A DNA stretch of 64,000 nt from Streptomyces olivaceoviridis (GCF_014650115.1 NZ_BMUI01000021.1:62001-126000); one strand, 5' to 3'; positions 1-9,044 are shown, counted from the stretch's first letter. Notes: generated by a model not told the origin, from the sequence alone. Program-made: numbers and translations.

Positions 1-1
1 C

Positions 2-925
2 CCGGTGCACGTGAAGATGATCGTGGAGGGCTCGGAGGAGCAGGGCACGGGCGGCCTGGAGCGGTACGCCGAGCAGCACCCCGAGCTGCTGGAGGCGGAC
101 ACCATCGTCATCGGCGACGCGGGCAACTTCCGGGCCGGCCTGCCGACGGTGACCACCACGCTGCGCGGTATGACCATGGTCCGGGTGCGGATCGACACCC
201 TGGCCGGCAACCTGCACTCGGGCCAGTTCGGCGGCGCCGCCCCGGACGCGCTGGCCGCGCTGATCCGGGTGCTGGACTCGCTGCGCGCCGAGGACGGCTC
301 CACCACGGTCGACGGCCTGGACGCCACGGCCCGGTGGGACGGTCTGGAGTACGCCGAGGAGCAGTTCCGCACGGACGCCAAGGTGCTGGACGGCGTCGAG
401 CTGATCGGTGGCGGTTCGGTCGCCGACCGCATCTGGGCCCGCCCGGCGGTCACCGTCCTCGGCATCGACTGCCCGCCGGTCGTGGGCGCCACCCCGTCGG
501 TGCAGTCGAGTGCCCGTGCCCTGATCAGCCTGCGGGTGCCGCCGGGCGTGGACGCGGCGGAGGCCACCCGGCTGCTCCAGGCGCACGTCGAGGCGCACAC
601 CCCGTGGGGCGCCCGGGTCAGCACCGAGCAGATCGGCCAGGGCCAGCCGTTCCGCGCCGACACCTCCAGCCCCGCCTACCAGGCGATGGCCGACGCGATG
701 GCGGTGGCCTACCCGGGCGAGACCATGAGTTACGCGGGCCAGGGCGGCTCCATCCCGCTGTGCAACACGCTCGCCGGTCTCTACCCGAAGGCGGAGATCC
801 TGCTCATCGGGCTGAGCGAGCCGGAGGCGCAGATCCACGCGGTCAACGAGAGCGTGTCCCCCGAGGAGCTGGAGCGGCTGTCGGTCGCGGAGGCGCTGTT
901 CCTGCGCAACTACGCGGCGAGCTGA
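2..925 (+). CDS. M20-family metallopeptidase (dipeptidase type), 5' truncated by the window edge
   Basis: This is the last ~307 residues of an M20/M25/M40 zinc peptidase, a family that cleaves dipeptides or removes acyl groups in the cytoplasm. The reading frame is already open at base 2, so the start lies upstream. The visible part begins just before EGSEEQGTGG, whose Glu pair supplies the general base and a metal ligand. The inserted dimerisation domain follows with GNLHSGQFGG (about residues 65-75). The distal metal-ligand motif AQIHAVNES lies near the C-terminus. Full members have about 450 residues, so roughly the N-terminal third, including the first metal-binding HxD, is missing here. 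The family assignment is secure; the substrate cannot be read from sequence. Confidence 0.9.
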   Translation, partial: PVHVKMIVEGSEEQGTGGLERYAEQHPELLEADTIVIGDAGNFRAGLPTVTTTLRGMTMVRVRIDTLAGNLHSGQFGGAAPDALAALIRVLDSLRAEDGSTTVDGLDATARWDGLEYAEEQFRTDAKVLDGVELIGGGSVADRIWARPAVTVLGIDCPPVVGATPSVQSSARALISLRVPPGVDAAEATRLLQAHVEAHTPWGARVSTEQIGQGQPFRADTSSPAYQAMADAMAVAYPGETMSYAGQGGSIPLCNTLAGLYPKAEILLIGLSEPEAQIHAVNESVSPEELERLSVAEALFLRNYAAS

Positions 926-986
926 ACCGTTCTGCCCATGGCAGAGGAACCTCGCCCCCGGCCGGGGGCCTCCCTACGGTCGGCGC

Positions 987-1721
987 ATGGACGTCATCGA
1001 ACTGCTGCCCCGCCTGTACCTGTTGCGCTTCCCGGTCGGCCAGTCCTACCTCTGGCGCGACGGCGACGAACTGACCCTGGTCGACGCGGGTCCGGTCGGC
1101 TCCGGCCGGACGATCGCCGACGCGATCACCGCTCTGGGCCGCTCCCCGCAGGACGTACGACGCATCGCCCTGACCCACTTCCACGAGGACCACGCGGGCG
1201 GGGCGGGCGAGTTCGCCGCGCTGAGCGGGGCGGAGGTGCTGGCGCACCCGCTGGACGCGCCGTTCGTGCGGGGTGAACGGCCGGGTCCGCCGCCACGGTT
1301 CGAGGAATGGGAGCTGCCGATCCACGCGGAGGCGGCCCGGCACCTGCCCGAGGGCCCGCCGGTGCCCCCGCCCGCCCTCACCGAGGTGACGGACGGGGAC
1401 GTCCTCGGCTTCGGCGGCGGGGCGCGGGTGGTGCACGTCCCGGGGCACACGGACGGCAGCATCGCGCTGTTCCTGCCCGCGCACGGAGTGCTCTTCACCG
1501 GGGACACGGTGGCGGCGGCACCGGACGACGGAACGCCGGTGGCGGGGGTGTTCAACCTGGACCGGGGCCGACTGCTCGCCTCGATCGGGCGTCTGGCGGA
1601 CCTCGAGGCGGAGGTGGCCTGCTTCGGCCACGGCGATCCGGTCCTGAGCGGCGCCACCGCCGCACTCCGCTCGATCGTCGCGACGCCGGGTCAGCCCACC
1701 GGCACGCCCGCCTCCAGGTAG
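987..1721 (+). CDS. Metallo-beta-lactamase-fold hydrolase
   Basis: A 244-residue cytoplasmic hydrolase of the MBL superfamily. The zinc motif HxHxDH is visible as THFHEDHAGG (about residues 57-66). Further ligands follow in VPGHTDGS, FTGDTV and the late GHGDPV. Together these fit the glyoxalase II or lactonase-like branch, which hydrolyses thioesters, lactones or phosphodiesters; the substrate is unknown. The start ATG sits 61 bp after the peptidase stop, so cotranscription is possible. Its 3' end overlaps the convergent kinase-Nudix gene by 31 bp, so the two transcripts would be complementary there. Confidence 0.9.
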   Translation: MDVIELLPRLYLLRFPVGQSYLWRDGDELTLVDAGPVGSGRTIADAITALGRSPQDVRRIALTHFHEDHAGGAGEFAALSGAEVLAHPLDAPFVRGERPGPPPRFEEWELPIHAEAARHLPEGPPVPPPALTEVTDGDVLGFGGGARVVHVPGHTDGSIALFLPAHGVLFTGDTVAAAPDDGTPVAGVFNLDRGRLLASIGRLADLEAEVACFGHGDPVLSGATAALRSIVATPGQPTGTPASR

Positions 1722-2734
1722 AGCGCGCTGCCCCGCTCCCGGGCGCGCAGCGCCCAGCGCAGCCGCTCGTAGCGGACGGGTGGCAGCATGGCGGCGGCCT
1801 CCTGCTCCGTGGCGAACCGCCAGGCGCGCAGTTCCGGGCCGGGCAGCAGCACCCGGGACGCCTCCCCGGACTCCAGCCGGCCCCCGTCGAACAGCAGCCG
1901 CAGCCCGCCGAACCCGGGTGGCACGGGCCGCTCCCAGTCCACGACGAGCAGCCGGGGCACCTCGCACAGGTGTATCCCGGTCTCCTCGGCGACCTCGCGC
2001 ATCCCGGCGCGGGCCGGGGCCTCGCCCCGCTCCACCACGCCGCCGGGGAACTCCCAGCCGGGCTTGTAGGTGGGGTCGACCAGCAGCACCCGGTCGTCCT
2101 CGTCGAAGAGCAGCACGCCGGCGGCGAGCGTCTCGGCGGTCGGCTCGGGGGTCTGGACGATGTCGCAGACGGGTACGGCCCCGCTGCCGACGGCGTCGGC
2201 GATGCGGACGGCGGTCTCGTAGGGGGTGAGGTCGCTGGTGTCGACCGGGTGGGCGTCGGCGGTGAGCCAGGAGGCGAGGGCGGCGCGGTAGGGCTCGATG
2301 TGGTCGTAGGACCACTGCCGTACGCGTATCTCGCCGTCCGGCAGGTCGGGCGGGATCTCCCGCTCGGCTATCCGCTCGCGCAGGATCGTTTCGGCCGGGG
2401 TGAGCAGCAGATGGTGCACGGTGATCCGGCGGGCGGCGAGGCCACCGAAGATCTCGTCCCGGTACTCCTGGCGGAGCAGGGTCATGGGCACCACGAGGGT
2501 GCCGCCCAGCTCGGCGAGCATCGCGGCGGCGGTGTCGACCACCAGCCGGCGCCAGATCGGCAGGTCCTGGAAGTCGCCGACCTCGGCGAGGTGCTTGGGC
2601 GGCAGCAGGTGCGTGAGCGCCCCGCCGAGGACCTCGGGGTCGAAGAGCGCGCTGTTCGGGATCAGTTCGATCAGTTCGCGTGCCGTGGTGGTCTTCCCCG
2701 CACCGAACGCGCCGTTGATCCAGACGACGGTCAC
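1691..2734 (-). CDS. Fused P-loop kinase-like domain and Nudix hydrolase
   Basis: 347 residues in two domains. Residues 1-170 form a P-loop NTPase or small-molecule kinase with Walker A INGAFGAGKTTTA at the very N-terminus. Residues ~185-345 form a Nudix hydrolase with a complete Nudix box (G-x5-E-x7-REVAEETGI, from GVVERGE on). Nudix enzymes cleave nucleoside-diphosphate-linked compounds. The AAA-type partner resembles the ATP-binding proteins found beside aminoglycoside- or nucleotide-modifying activities, but no substrate can be inferred. The GTG start at 2734 is chosen because AGGAGGG lies a few bases upstream. The longer reading frame to 2866 adds a low-complexity leader without homology signals. 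Confidence 0.85.
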   Translation of the reverse strand: MTVVWINGAFGAGKTTTARELIELIPNSALFDPEVLGGALTHLLPPKHLAEVGDFQDLPIWRRLVVDTAAAMLAELGGTLVVPMTLLRQEYRDEIFGGLAARRITVHHLLLTPAETILRERIAEREIPPDLPDGEIRVRQWSYDHIEPYRAALASWLTADAHPVDTSDLTPYETAVRIADAVGSGAVPVCDIVQTPEPTAETLAAGVLLFDEDDRVLLVDPTYKPGWEFPGGVVERGEAPARAGMREVAEETGIHLCEVPRLLVVDWERPVPPGFGGLRLLFDGGRLESGEASRVLLPGPELRAWRFATEQEAAAMLPPVRYERLRWALRARERGSALYLEAGVPVG

Positions 2735-2888
2735 GGACTCCCCCTCCTGTGTCGGCCCCCTGAGGCTTGCCCGCTCCACCCTGCCACGGAAACCCCGTCC
2801 CGTTGAGGGCGCCTGTCCGCGCGCACACGGGAGTGCCGGCGCCCCCCGCGGCGGGGGCACCGGCACGCACGCCGTACGCCGCCGGGGG

Positions 2889-3080
2889 TTACTCGTGTCC
2901 GAGGGCGCCGTGGTCGACGTCCAGGCTGTCCTGGGCGACGAGGTGGCCGGCCGAGTCGAGGGTGTCCGAGACGTTGAGGTCGCCGAGGGGTGCCTGGTCC
3001 GCCGCGTGGGACGGGGTGACGGCGGCCACGACGAATCCGGCGGCGAGGGTGGCGATGGCGAGCAGGCTGCGCTTCTTCAT
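2889..3080 (-). CDS. Small secreted protein of unknown function
   Basis: 63 residues. A classical Sec signal peptide (MKKR, then hydrophobic LLAIATLAAGFVVAAV) ends at SHA-A, so the predicted mature peptide has only ~36 residues. It is acidic and Asp/His-rich (ADQAPLGDLNVSD at its N-terminus). It has no Cys and lacks the beta-repeat pattern of chaplins or rodlins, so those cell-surface roles are not supported. It stands alone between the Nudix gene and the divergent alpha-galactosidase; 195 bp separate the two starts. The ribosome site is weak, but the ATG fits the signal peptide exactly. Confidence 0.7.
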   Translation of the reverse strand: MKKRSLLAIATLAAGFVVAAVTPSHAADQAPLGDLNVSDTLDSAGHLVAQDSLDVDHGALGHE

Positions 3081-3275
3081 GCGCTGATCAACTGCGCGGA
3101 GGGTCCGCGAGTCACGCTGCGGCTCGCGCGCACCGGGCCGTTACCCCACCAAGCGAACACACCCAAACATCTGACAAGCCTCTTCCAACACACTCAGACA
3201 CGTCCTACCGTAAACGCGCACCGATGACGCGTACATGCAGTCATCCCGGTTTCGCGAGTCGGAGGAACGTCAACG

Positions 3276-5297
3276 ATGCGTCACCCTCACACCCGCACGA
3301 CCCGCCGAAGAGTGGCCGGAGCGCTCACCGCCGGCCTGCTGTGCGCGGCGGGCCTCGCCTCCCCCGCCCTGGCGGCCCCCGCCGAGACCCCCGCCGCGCC
3401 CGCCCTCGCCGACGGGCTCGCCCTCACCCCGCCGATGGGCTTCAACAACTGGAACTCCACCCACTGCCGCGCCGAGTTCAACGCGTCCATGGTCGAGGGC
3501 ATCGCGGACCTGTTCGTGGAGAAGGGCCTGAAGGACGCGGGCTACCAGTACGTCAACCTGGACGACTGCTGGGCCCTGCCGGACCGTGACGCGAACGGCA
3601 AGCTGGTGCCCGACCCCGCCCGCTTCCCGGACGGGATCAAGGCGGTCGCGGACTACGTCCACGCCAAGGGGCTCAAGCTCGGCATCTACACCAGCGCCGG
3701 GACCAAGACGTGCGACAACACGGGCTTCCCGGGCGCCCTGGGCCACGAGTACAGCGACGCACGGCAGTTCGCCGACTGGGGCGTGGACTACCTGAAGTAC
3801 GACAACTGCAACAACCAGGGCGTGGACGCCCAGCAGCGCTACCGGACCATGCGGGACGCGCTGAAGGCGACCGGGCGGCCCATCGTCTACAGCATCTGCG
3901 AGTGGGGCCAGAACAAGCCCTGGGAGTGGGCCTCGGACGTCGGCCACCTGTGGCGGACCACCGGCGACATCAGCGACAGCTGGAGCTCGATGCTGTCGAT
4001 CCTGAAGCAGAACCTCCCGCTCGCGCCGTACGCCGGCCCCGGGCACTGGAACGACCCCGACATGCTGGAGGTCGGCAACGGCGGCATGACGGACACCGAG
4101 TACCGCTCGCACTTCTCGCTCTGGTCGGTCATGGCCGCGCCCCTGCTCATCGGCACCGACCTGCGCAAGGCATCCCCGGCGACCTACGACATCCTGGGCA
4201 ACAAGGAGGTCATCGCCGTCGACCAGGACCCGCTCGGCAAGCAGGGCACCGTCGTCTCCTCCGGGGGCGGGCGCTGGGTCGTCGCCAAGGAGATGAAGGA
4301 CGGCAGCCGCGCGGTGGCCCTCTTCAACGAGTCCGGCACCGCCCAGCGGATCGCCACCAGCGCGCGTGCCGTCGGCCTGCCGGGCGCCGACGCCTACGCC
4401 CTGCGCGACCTGTGGCAGCACCGCACGTACAACACCGTCGGCACCATCGCCGCCACCGTCCCGGCACACGGCACGGTTCTGCTGCGCGTCTCGGCCGACC
4501 CGCGCTGGGCCACCCACCCGCCGGCCGTCGAACTCGGCCTGGACGGCAGCACGTTGCTGGAGGCGGGCGGCCCGGCCACGCTCACCAGCACCGTCACCGA
4601 CCTCGGCCGGACACCCGCGCGACAGGTCTCCGTGTCGCTGACCGGCCCCGCCGGCTGGACGGTACGGCCCACCTCGGCGACCTCGGCCTCCACGCTCGCC
4701 CCCGGCGGGACACTGCGCACCGGCTGGCGGGTGACCGCGCCGTCCGGCACACCGACCGGCTCCTACGGCCTCACGCTCACGACGAACTACCGCTCACCGT
4801 CCGGCACACCGGTCACCAGCACCCTTCCGCTGACCGCGTCCGTCGTCGTGCCGCCGCCCGCCGGGACGTCGTACCTCGGTGACCTGCCGTGGCTGTCGGC
4901 GACCAGCGGCTGGGGACCGGTGGAGCGGAACACCAGCAACGGGGAGAACGCCGCAGGTGACGGGAATCCGCTCACCGTCGGCGGGACGGTGTACGCCAAG
5001 GGGCTCGGCGTCCACGCGCTCAGCGACATCTCCTTCTACACCGGTGAGGCCTGCGAGAAGGTCACCGCGGAGGTCGGCGTGGACGACGAGAAGGGCACGA
5101 AGGGGACCGTCGCCTTCGAGATCTGGGCGGACGGCACGAAGGCCGCGTCCACCGGCGTCCTCACCAACGCGATGCCCGCCCAGTCGCTCACCGCCGACGT
5201 GACCGGCGCCCAGGTGGTCCGGCTGGTCGTCACCGACGGCGGCGACGGCGTCGACTCGGACCACGCGGACTGGGCGGACGCCCGCCTCACCTGCTGA
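3276..5297 (+). CDS. Secreted alpha-galactosidase (GH27) with NEW3-type and C-terminal NPCBM domains
   Basis: 673 residues. The N-terminus has a twin-Arg/Sec-like signal (TRRRVAGALTAGLLCAAG, cleaved after ALAAPA). The GH27 (alpha/beta)8 catalytic domain covers ~50-385. It opens with TPPMGFNNWN, has the nucleophile Asp176 in YLKYDNC and the acid/base Asp260 in HWNDPDM. A NEW3-type beta-sandwich spans ~400-525, and an NPCBM carbohydrate-binding module ~535-673 ends in DWADARLTC. The enzyme would release terminal alpha-1,6-galactose from galactomannan or raffinose-type sugars outside the cell. The ATG is preceded by GGAGGAA. The ROK kinase and LacI regulator downstream may belong to the same sugar response, but no shared operator was found upstream of this gene. 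Confidence 0.93.
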   Translation: MRHPHTRTTRRRVAGALTAGLLCAAGLASPALAAPAETPAAPALADGLALTPPMGFNNWNSTHCRAEFNASMVEGIADLFVEKGLKDAGYQYVNLDDCWALPDRDANGKLVPDPARFPDGIKAVADYVHAKGLKLGIYTSAGTKTCDNTGFPGALGHEYSDARQFADWGVDYLKYDNCNNQGVDAQQRYRTMRDALKATGRPIVYSICEWGQNKPWEWASDVGHLWRTTGDISDSWSSMLSILKQNLPLAPYAGPGHWNDPDMLEVGNGGMTDTEYRSHFSLWSVMAAPLLIGTDLRKASPATYDILGNKEVIAVDQDPLGKQGTVVSSGGGRWVVAKEMKDGSRAVALFNESGTAQRIATSARAVGLPGADAYALRDLWQHRTYNTVGTIAATVPAHGTVLLRVSADPRWATHPPAVELGLDGSTLLEAGGPATLTSTVTDLGRTPARQVSVSLTGPAGWTVRPTSATSASTLAPGGTLRTGWRVTAPSGTPTGSYGLTLTTNYRSPSGTPVTSTLPLTASVVVPPPAGTSYLGDLPWLSATSGWGPVERNTSNGENAAGDGNPLTVGGTVYAKGLGVHALSDISFYTGEACEKVTAEVGVDDEKGTKGTVAFEIWADGTKAASTGVLTNAMPAQSLTADVTGAQVVRLVVTDGGDGVDSDHADWADARLTC

Positions 5298-5306
5298 CCC
5301 CCGGGG

Positions 5307-5334
5307 CCCGGCTCCGGGCCCGCCCGGAGCCGGG
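5307..5334. terminator. Hairpin terminator between alpha-galactosidase and ROK kinase
   Basis: Perfect 12-bp arms (CCCGGCTCCGGG / CCCGGAGCCGGG) with a 4-nt loop start 10 bp after the alpha-galactosidase stop. No U-tract is present, as is usual in Streptomyces. The convergent ROK gene ends 98 bp further on, so it can serve both directions. Confidence 0.75.
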
Positions 5335-5431
5335 TCCGCGGCTTCACCGAGGGCTGGGTCCGGGGCCTCGCCGGGTCGTCTGCCTGATCCGGCGAGCCTC
5401 TGGCCCGCCCCGCCGCCGGAACCGGCGAACC

Positions 5432-6385
5432 CTAGCGGCTCGCCGCCGTCGCGTCCGGGGTGCGGATCAGGGCCGCCGCAGCCGCGCCGACCAGGCCCGC
5501 GTCGGTGCCCATCTGCGCGGGCACGACGGTGAGGTGCCGCACGAAGGACAGGGTCGCGTAGTCGGTGAGGGCCTTGCGCAGCGGCGTGAACAGGACGTCG
5601 CCCGCCTTGCCGACGCCCCCGCCGATCACCGCGATATCGATCTCGACCAGGGTCGCGGTGGCCGCGATACCGGCGGCGAGCGCCTGCGCGGCCCGCTCGA
5701 AGGAGGCCACGGCCACCGGGTCGCCCGCGCGGGCGGCGGCGGCCACCGCGGCGGCCGAGGTGTCACCGTCCGGCCCGGGGCGCCAGCCGTGTTCCAGCGC
5801 CCGGCGGGCGATGTTCGGGCCGCTGGCGATCCGCTCCACGCAGCCACGCGAGCCGCACGGGCAGAGATCGCCGTCCAGGTCGACGCTGATGTGGCCGATG
5901 TGCCCGGCGTTGCCGGTCGGACCGGGATGCAGGCGTCCGCCCAGCACCAGGCCACCGCCGACACCCGTCGAGACCACCATGCACAGCGCGTTGTCGTGAC
6001 CGCGCGCGGCGCCCTGCCAGTGCTCGGCCGCGGTGATCGCGACACCGTCGCCGATCAGCTCCACCGGCAGGCCCCCGGTGACCGTGCGCACCCGGTCCAC
6101 CAGGGGGAAGCCGCGCCAGCCCGGCACGTTCACCGGGCTCACGGTGCCCGCGGAGGCGTCGACCGGCCCGGCGCTGCCGATGCCGATCGAGCCCGCGCGT
6201 CCCCACAGGGGCGACCCGGCGAGGTCGCCGAGCACCTCCGTCACGGCCCGCATGACCGTTTCGCCGTCCTGCTGGGCGGGCGTGGCGCGCTGGGCCCGGG
6301 CCAGGATCCGGCCGCCGCCGTCCACCAGCGCGCCGGCGATCTTGGTGCCGCCGATGTCCAGGGCCGCCACGAGGTCGGTGTGCAT
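5432..6385 (-). CDS. ROK-family sugar kinase (glucokinase-like)
   Basis: 317 residues. The N-terminal ATP-binding phosphate-1 loop is AALDIGGTKIAGALVDGGG. The ROK zinc/structural motif CPCGSRGCVERIASGPN is near residue 175. There is no N-terminal HTH, so this is a kinase and not a ROK repressor. It likely phosphorylates glucose or a related hexose in the cytoplasm. The ATG at 6385 is taken as the start: the protein begins MHTDLVAALDIGG, and the longer frame relies on a TTG. It is transcribed divergently from the LacI gene at 6591. Two perfect 12-bp palindromes lie in the shared 205-bp gap, so LacI control of this kinase is likely. Confidence 0.9.
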   Translation of the reverse strand: MHTDLVAALDIGGTKIAGALVDGGGRILARAQRATPAQQDGETVMRAVTEVLGDLAGSPLWGRAGSIGIGSAGPVDASAGTVSPVNVPGWRGFPLVDRVRTVTGGLPVELIGDGVAITAAEHWQGAARGHDNALCMVVSTGVGGGLVLGGRLHPGPTGNAGHIGHISVDLDGDLCPCGSRGCVERIASGPNIARRALEHGWRPGPDGDTSAAAVAAAARAGDPVAVASFERAAQALAAGIAATATLVEIDIAVIGGGVGKAGDVLFTPLRKALTDYATLSFVRHLTVVPAQMGTDAGLVGAAAAALIRTPDATAASR

Positions 6386-6403
6386 CAGAGTCAGATCTCC
6401 CCG

Positions 6404-6415
6404 TTCAAGCTTGAA
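6404..6415. promoter_or_regulatory. Perfect palindrome TTCAAGCTTGAA, candidate operator
   Basis: A 12-bp perfect inverted repeat 19-30 bp upstream of the ROK start, just ahead of its ribosome site. It sits where a repressor would block early transcription. Its sequence differs from the second palindrome at 6490, so a different protein may bind it. Confidence 0.45.
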
Positions 6416-6489
6416 AACCAAATGGAGGCAGGCCGGTCAAGCGGTGGGGCGCAGGCCGGAGACAGCGGTGGACAGTCTCTCGCGCATCT

Positions 6490-6501
6490 GACAACGTTGT
6501 C
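6490..6501. promoter_or_regulatory. Perfect palindrome GACAACGTTGTC, LacI-type operator
   Basis: A 12-bp perfect palindrome with a central CG, the form expected for LacI/GalR operators. It lies 90 bp upstream of the LacI start and 105 bp from the divergent ROK start. This position is consistent with autoregulation and control of the kinase. Confidence 0.65.
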
Positions 6502-6590
6502 CAGGCTCTATGCTCGACGCCACATCCTCATACAAGCCCACGGTTCGCGCACCACCCCCGTGGACGGACGAGAGACAGGACAGACGCATC

Positions 6591-7640
6591 GTGCCCGAGA
6601 CCACCCGCCGCGCAGACCGCCTCCCCGGAAACCGGTACGGCAACCGTCCGACGATGAAGGACGTGGCGGCGCGCGCCGGGGTCGGGCTGAAGACGGTCTC
6701 CCGGGTGGTCAACGGTGAACCCGGGGTCACCCCGGACACCGAGCGCCGGGTGCAGGAGGCGATCGAGGCGCTCGGCTTCCGCCGCAACGACAGCGCCCGG
6801 GTGCTGCGCAAGGGCCGGACGGCGAGCATCGGCCTGGTGCTGGAGGATCTCGCGGACCCGTTCTACGGCCCGCTCAGCCGCGCCGTAGAGGAGGTGGCCC
6901 GCGCGCACGGCGCCCTGCTGATCAACGGCTCCAGCGCCGAGGACCCCGAGCGGGAGCAGGAGCTGGCGCTGGCACTGTGCGCGCGCCGGGTGGACGGTCT
7001 GGTGGTGATCCCGGCCGGGGACGACCACCGCTATCTGGAGCCGGAGATCAGGGCGGGTGTGGCGACCGTGTTCGTGGACCGCCCCGCCGGACGGATCGAC
7101 GCGGACGTCGTACTGTCCGACAACTACGGCGGCGCCCGCGACGGGGTCGCCCACCTCATCGCGCACGGTCACCGCCGGATCGGGTTCATCGGCGACATGC
7201 CCCGCATCCACACCGCGGCGGAGCGGCTGCGCGGCTACCGGGCGGCCATGGAGGACGCGGGCATAGCCGTCGAGGAGCGCTGGATGTCCCTCGGCGCGAC
7301 GAACCCGGAGCGGGTGCGCCGGGCGACGGAGGAGATGCTGTCCGGAGCCGACCCGGTGACCGCGATCTTCGCCGGCAACAACCGGGTGACGGTCACGGTG
7401 ATCCGGATCCTCGCCGAGCAGTCCCGCCCGGTCGCGCTCGTCGGCTTCGACGACATCGAGCTGGCCGACCTGCTCCAGCCCGGCGTCACGGTCGTCGCCC
7501 AGGACGCGGCGGCCCTCGGCCGCACCGCCGCCGAGCGCCTCTTCCGCCAGCTCGACGGCACCCTCCTCGCCCCCGAACGCATCGAACTGCCGACCCGCCT
7601 GATCACCCGCGGCTCGGGCGAACTGCCGCCGGCGGTCTGA
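6591..7640 (+). CDS. LacI-family transcriptional regulator
   Basis: 349 residues. The N-terminal LacI helix-turn-helix is TMKDVAARAGVGLKTVSRVV (about residues 20-39), followed by the hinge (ARVLRKGRTASIGLV). The periplasmic-binding-protein-like sensor domain (~70-345) carries LVLEDLADPFYG and VALVGFDDIELADLL motifs, where a sugar or sugar phosphate would bind. The GTG at 6591 is chosen because AGGA lies 10 nt upstream and the HTH then falls at the usual distance from the N-terminus. Likely targets are itself and the divergent ROK kinase through the GACAACGTTGTC palindrome; the ligand is unknown. Confidence 0.92.
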   Translation: MPETTRRADRLPGNRYGNRPTMKDVAARAGVGLKTVSRVVNGEPGVTPDTERRVQEAIEALGFRRNDSARVLRKGRTASIGLVLEDLADPFYGPLSRAVEEVARAHGALLINGSSAEDPEREQELALALCARRVDGLVVIPAGDDHRYLEPEIRAGVATVFVDRPAGRIDADVVLSDNYGGARDGVAHLIAHGHRRIGFIGDMPRIHTAAERLRGYRAAMEDAGIAVEERWMSLGATNPERVRRATEEMLSGADPVTAIFAGNNRVTVTVIRILAEQSRPVALVGFDDIELADLLQPGVTVVAQDAAALGRTAAERLFRQLDGTLLAPERIELPTRLITRGSGELPPAV

Positions 7641-7745
7641 GGGGGTACCGGCGGCGGGCCTCGCGGCCGGATGCCTGGATGGAGCCCCGCGGCCCGGGAG
7701 GAGGAGCCCGGTCACCGGACGCCCTCCTCCCCGAATCGCCCCTCG

Positions 7746-9044
7746 CTACTGCGCGGAGGCCGTCAGGTCGCCGCGGCGGGGGGACGCGAAGCTCTCCAGG
7801 TCGGTGCGGGTCAGGCCGGTGAGGCGGGCGACCTCGGGGAGGTCGAGGGCGCCGCAGTCCAGGCCGCGCAGCAGGTAGCCGCTGAGGGCCTTGGCGGTGG
7901 CGGGCTCGTCCATGACGTCGCCGCCGGCCCCGTTGGCGTACCGGGCGAGGCGGGCCGCCGCCTGCTCGAACCCCTCGCGGTAGAAGGCGAAGACCGCCGC
8001 GTAGCGGGTGGGGAGGTGACCGGGGTGCATGTCCCAGCCCTGGTAGTAGGCGCGGGCGAGGGCACGGCGGGTGAGGCCGTAGTGCAGGCGCCAGGCGTCG
8101 TGGACCTTGGCGGTCGGGCCGACGGGGAGGACGTTGGTGGAGCCGTCGGACACCCGGACGCCGGTGCCGGCCGCCGCGACCTGCATGACCGCCTTGGCGT
8201 GGTCGGCGGCCGGGTGGTCGCTGGCCTGGTGGGCGGCGGAGACGCCGAGGCAGGCGCTGTAGTCGAAGGTGCCGTAGTGCAGCCCGGTGGCGCGGCCCTC
8301 GGCGGCCTGGATCATGCGGGCGACGGTGGCGGTGCCGTCGGCGGCGAGGATGGCCTGGCTGGTCTCGATCTGGATCTCGAAGCCCAGGCGTCCGGCGTTA
8401 AGGCCGTGCGCCTTCTCGAAGGCCTCCAGGAGCCGGACGAAGGCGCCGACCTGCTCGGGGTAGGTGACCTTGGGCAGGGTGAGGACCAGGCCCTCGGGCA
8501 GGCCGCCGGCCTGAACGAGGCCGGTGAGGAAGACGTCGAGGGTGCGGATGCCCCGGTCGCGTACGGCGGCCTCCATGCACTTCATGCGGATGCCCATGTA
8601 CGGCGCGGCCGTGCCGTTCGCGTACGCCTCGGCGATCAGACGGGCCGCGCGGGCGGCCGTCTCGTCCTCCTCGGCGTCGGGCCGGGGGCCGTAGCCGTCC
8701 TCGAAGTCGACGCGCAGGTCCTCGACGGGCTCGCGCTCCAGCTTGGCGCGGACGCGGGAGTGGACCGGCTCGGCCAGTTCGTCGGACAGGCCGAGGACCG
8801 CCGCGAAGGAGGCGGCGTCGGGGGCGTGTTCGTCGAGCAGGGCGAGCGCCTGGTCGCCCCAGGAGCGAAGGGTGCCGGCGGCGAAGGCGTCCCCGGGGAC
8901 GTAGACGGTGTGGACGGGCTGCCGGGTGCCGGGGTCCCCGGGGTAGCGGCGTTCCAGCTCCGCGTCGACCGGTGCGAGGGAGGCGCTGATCTCCTCGCTG
9001 ACGGCACCCGCGAGGCTCGTCGCCACCTTCTCCTGCTGACCCAT
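7746..9044 (-). CDS. DUF6986 / CitE-like aldolase family protein
   Basis: 432 residues of the HpcH/HpaI-CitE aldolase superfamily, which makes or breaks C-C bonds of acyl or oxo acids using a divalent metal. Visible superfamily hallmarks are VDFEDGYGPRPDAEED, IRMKCMEAA, VLTLPKVTYPEQ, EIQIETSQAIL (metal-ligand Glu) and HYGTFDYSACLG. The C-terminal 100 residues are particular to the actinobacterial DUF6986 group. The ATG at 9044 follows GGAGGG. A 15-bp palindrome directly upstream resembles an IclR-type operator. Relatives often sit in purine/allantoin or glyoxylate contexts, but here the neighbours are the etf genes, so the pathway is open. Confidence 0.85.
   Translation of the reverse strand: MGQQEKVATSLAGAVSEEISASLAPVDAELERRYPGDPGTRQPVHTVYVPGDAFAAGTLRSWGDQALALLDEHAPDAASFAAVLGLSDELAEPVHSRVRAKLEREPVEDLRVDFEDGYGPRPDAEEDETAARAARLIAEAYANGTAAPYMGIRMKCMEAAVRDRGIRTLDVFLTGLVQAGGLPEGLVLTLPKVTYPEQVGAFVRLLEAFEKAHGLNAGRLGFEIQIETSQAILAADGTATVARMIQAAEGRATGLHYGTFDYSACLGVSAAHQASDHPAADHAKAVMQVAAAGTGVRVSDGSTNVLPVGPTAKVHDAWRLHYGLTRRALARAYYQGWDMHPGHLPTRYAAVFAFYREGFEQAAARLARYANGAGGDVMDEPATAKALSGYLLRGLDCGALDLPEVARLTGLTRTDLESFASPRRGDLTASAQ

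Noticed and set aside
843..2870. Very long minus-strand open frame (675 codons) over the MBL and Nudix genes
   Set aside because: Arg/Gly/Pro low complexity, no motif, and it covers two genes with clear catalytic motifs; a typical high-GC shadow frame.
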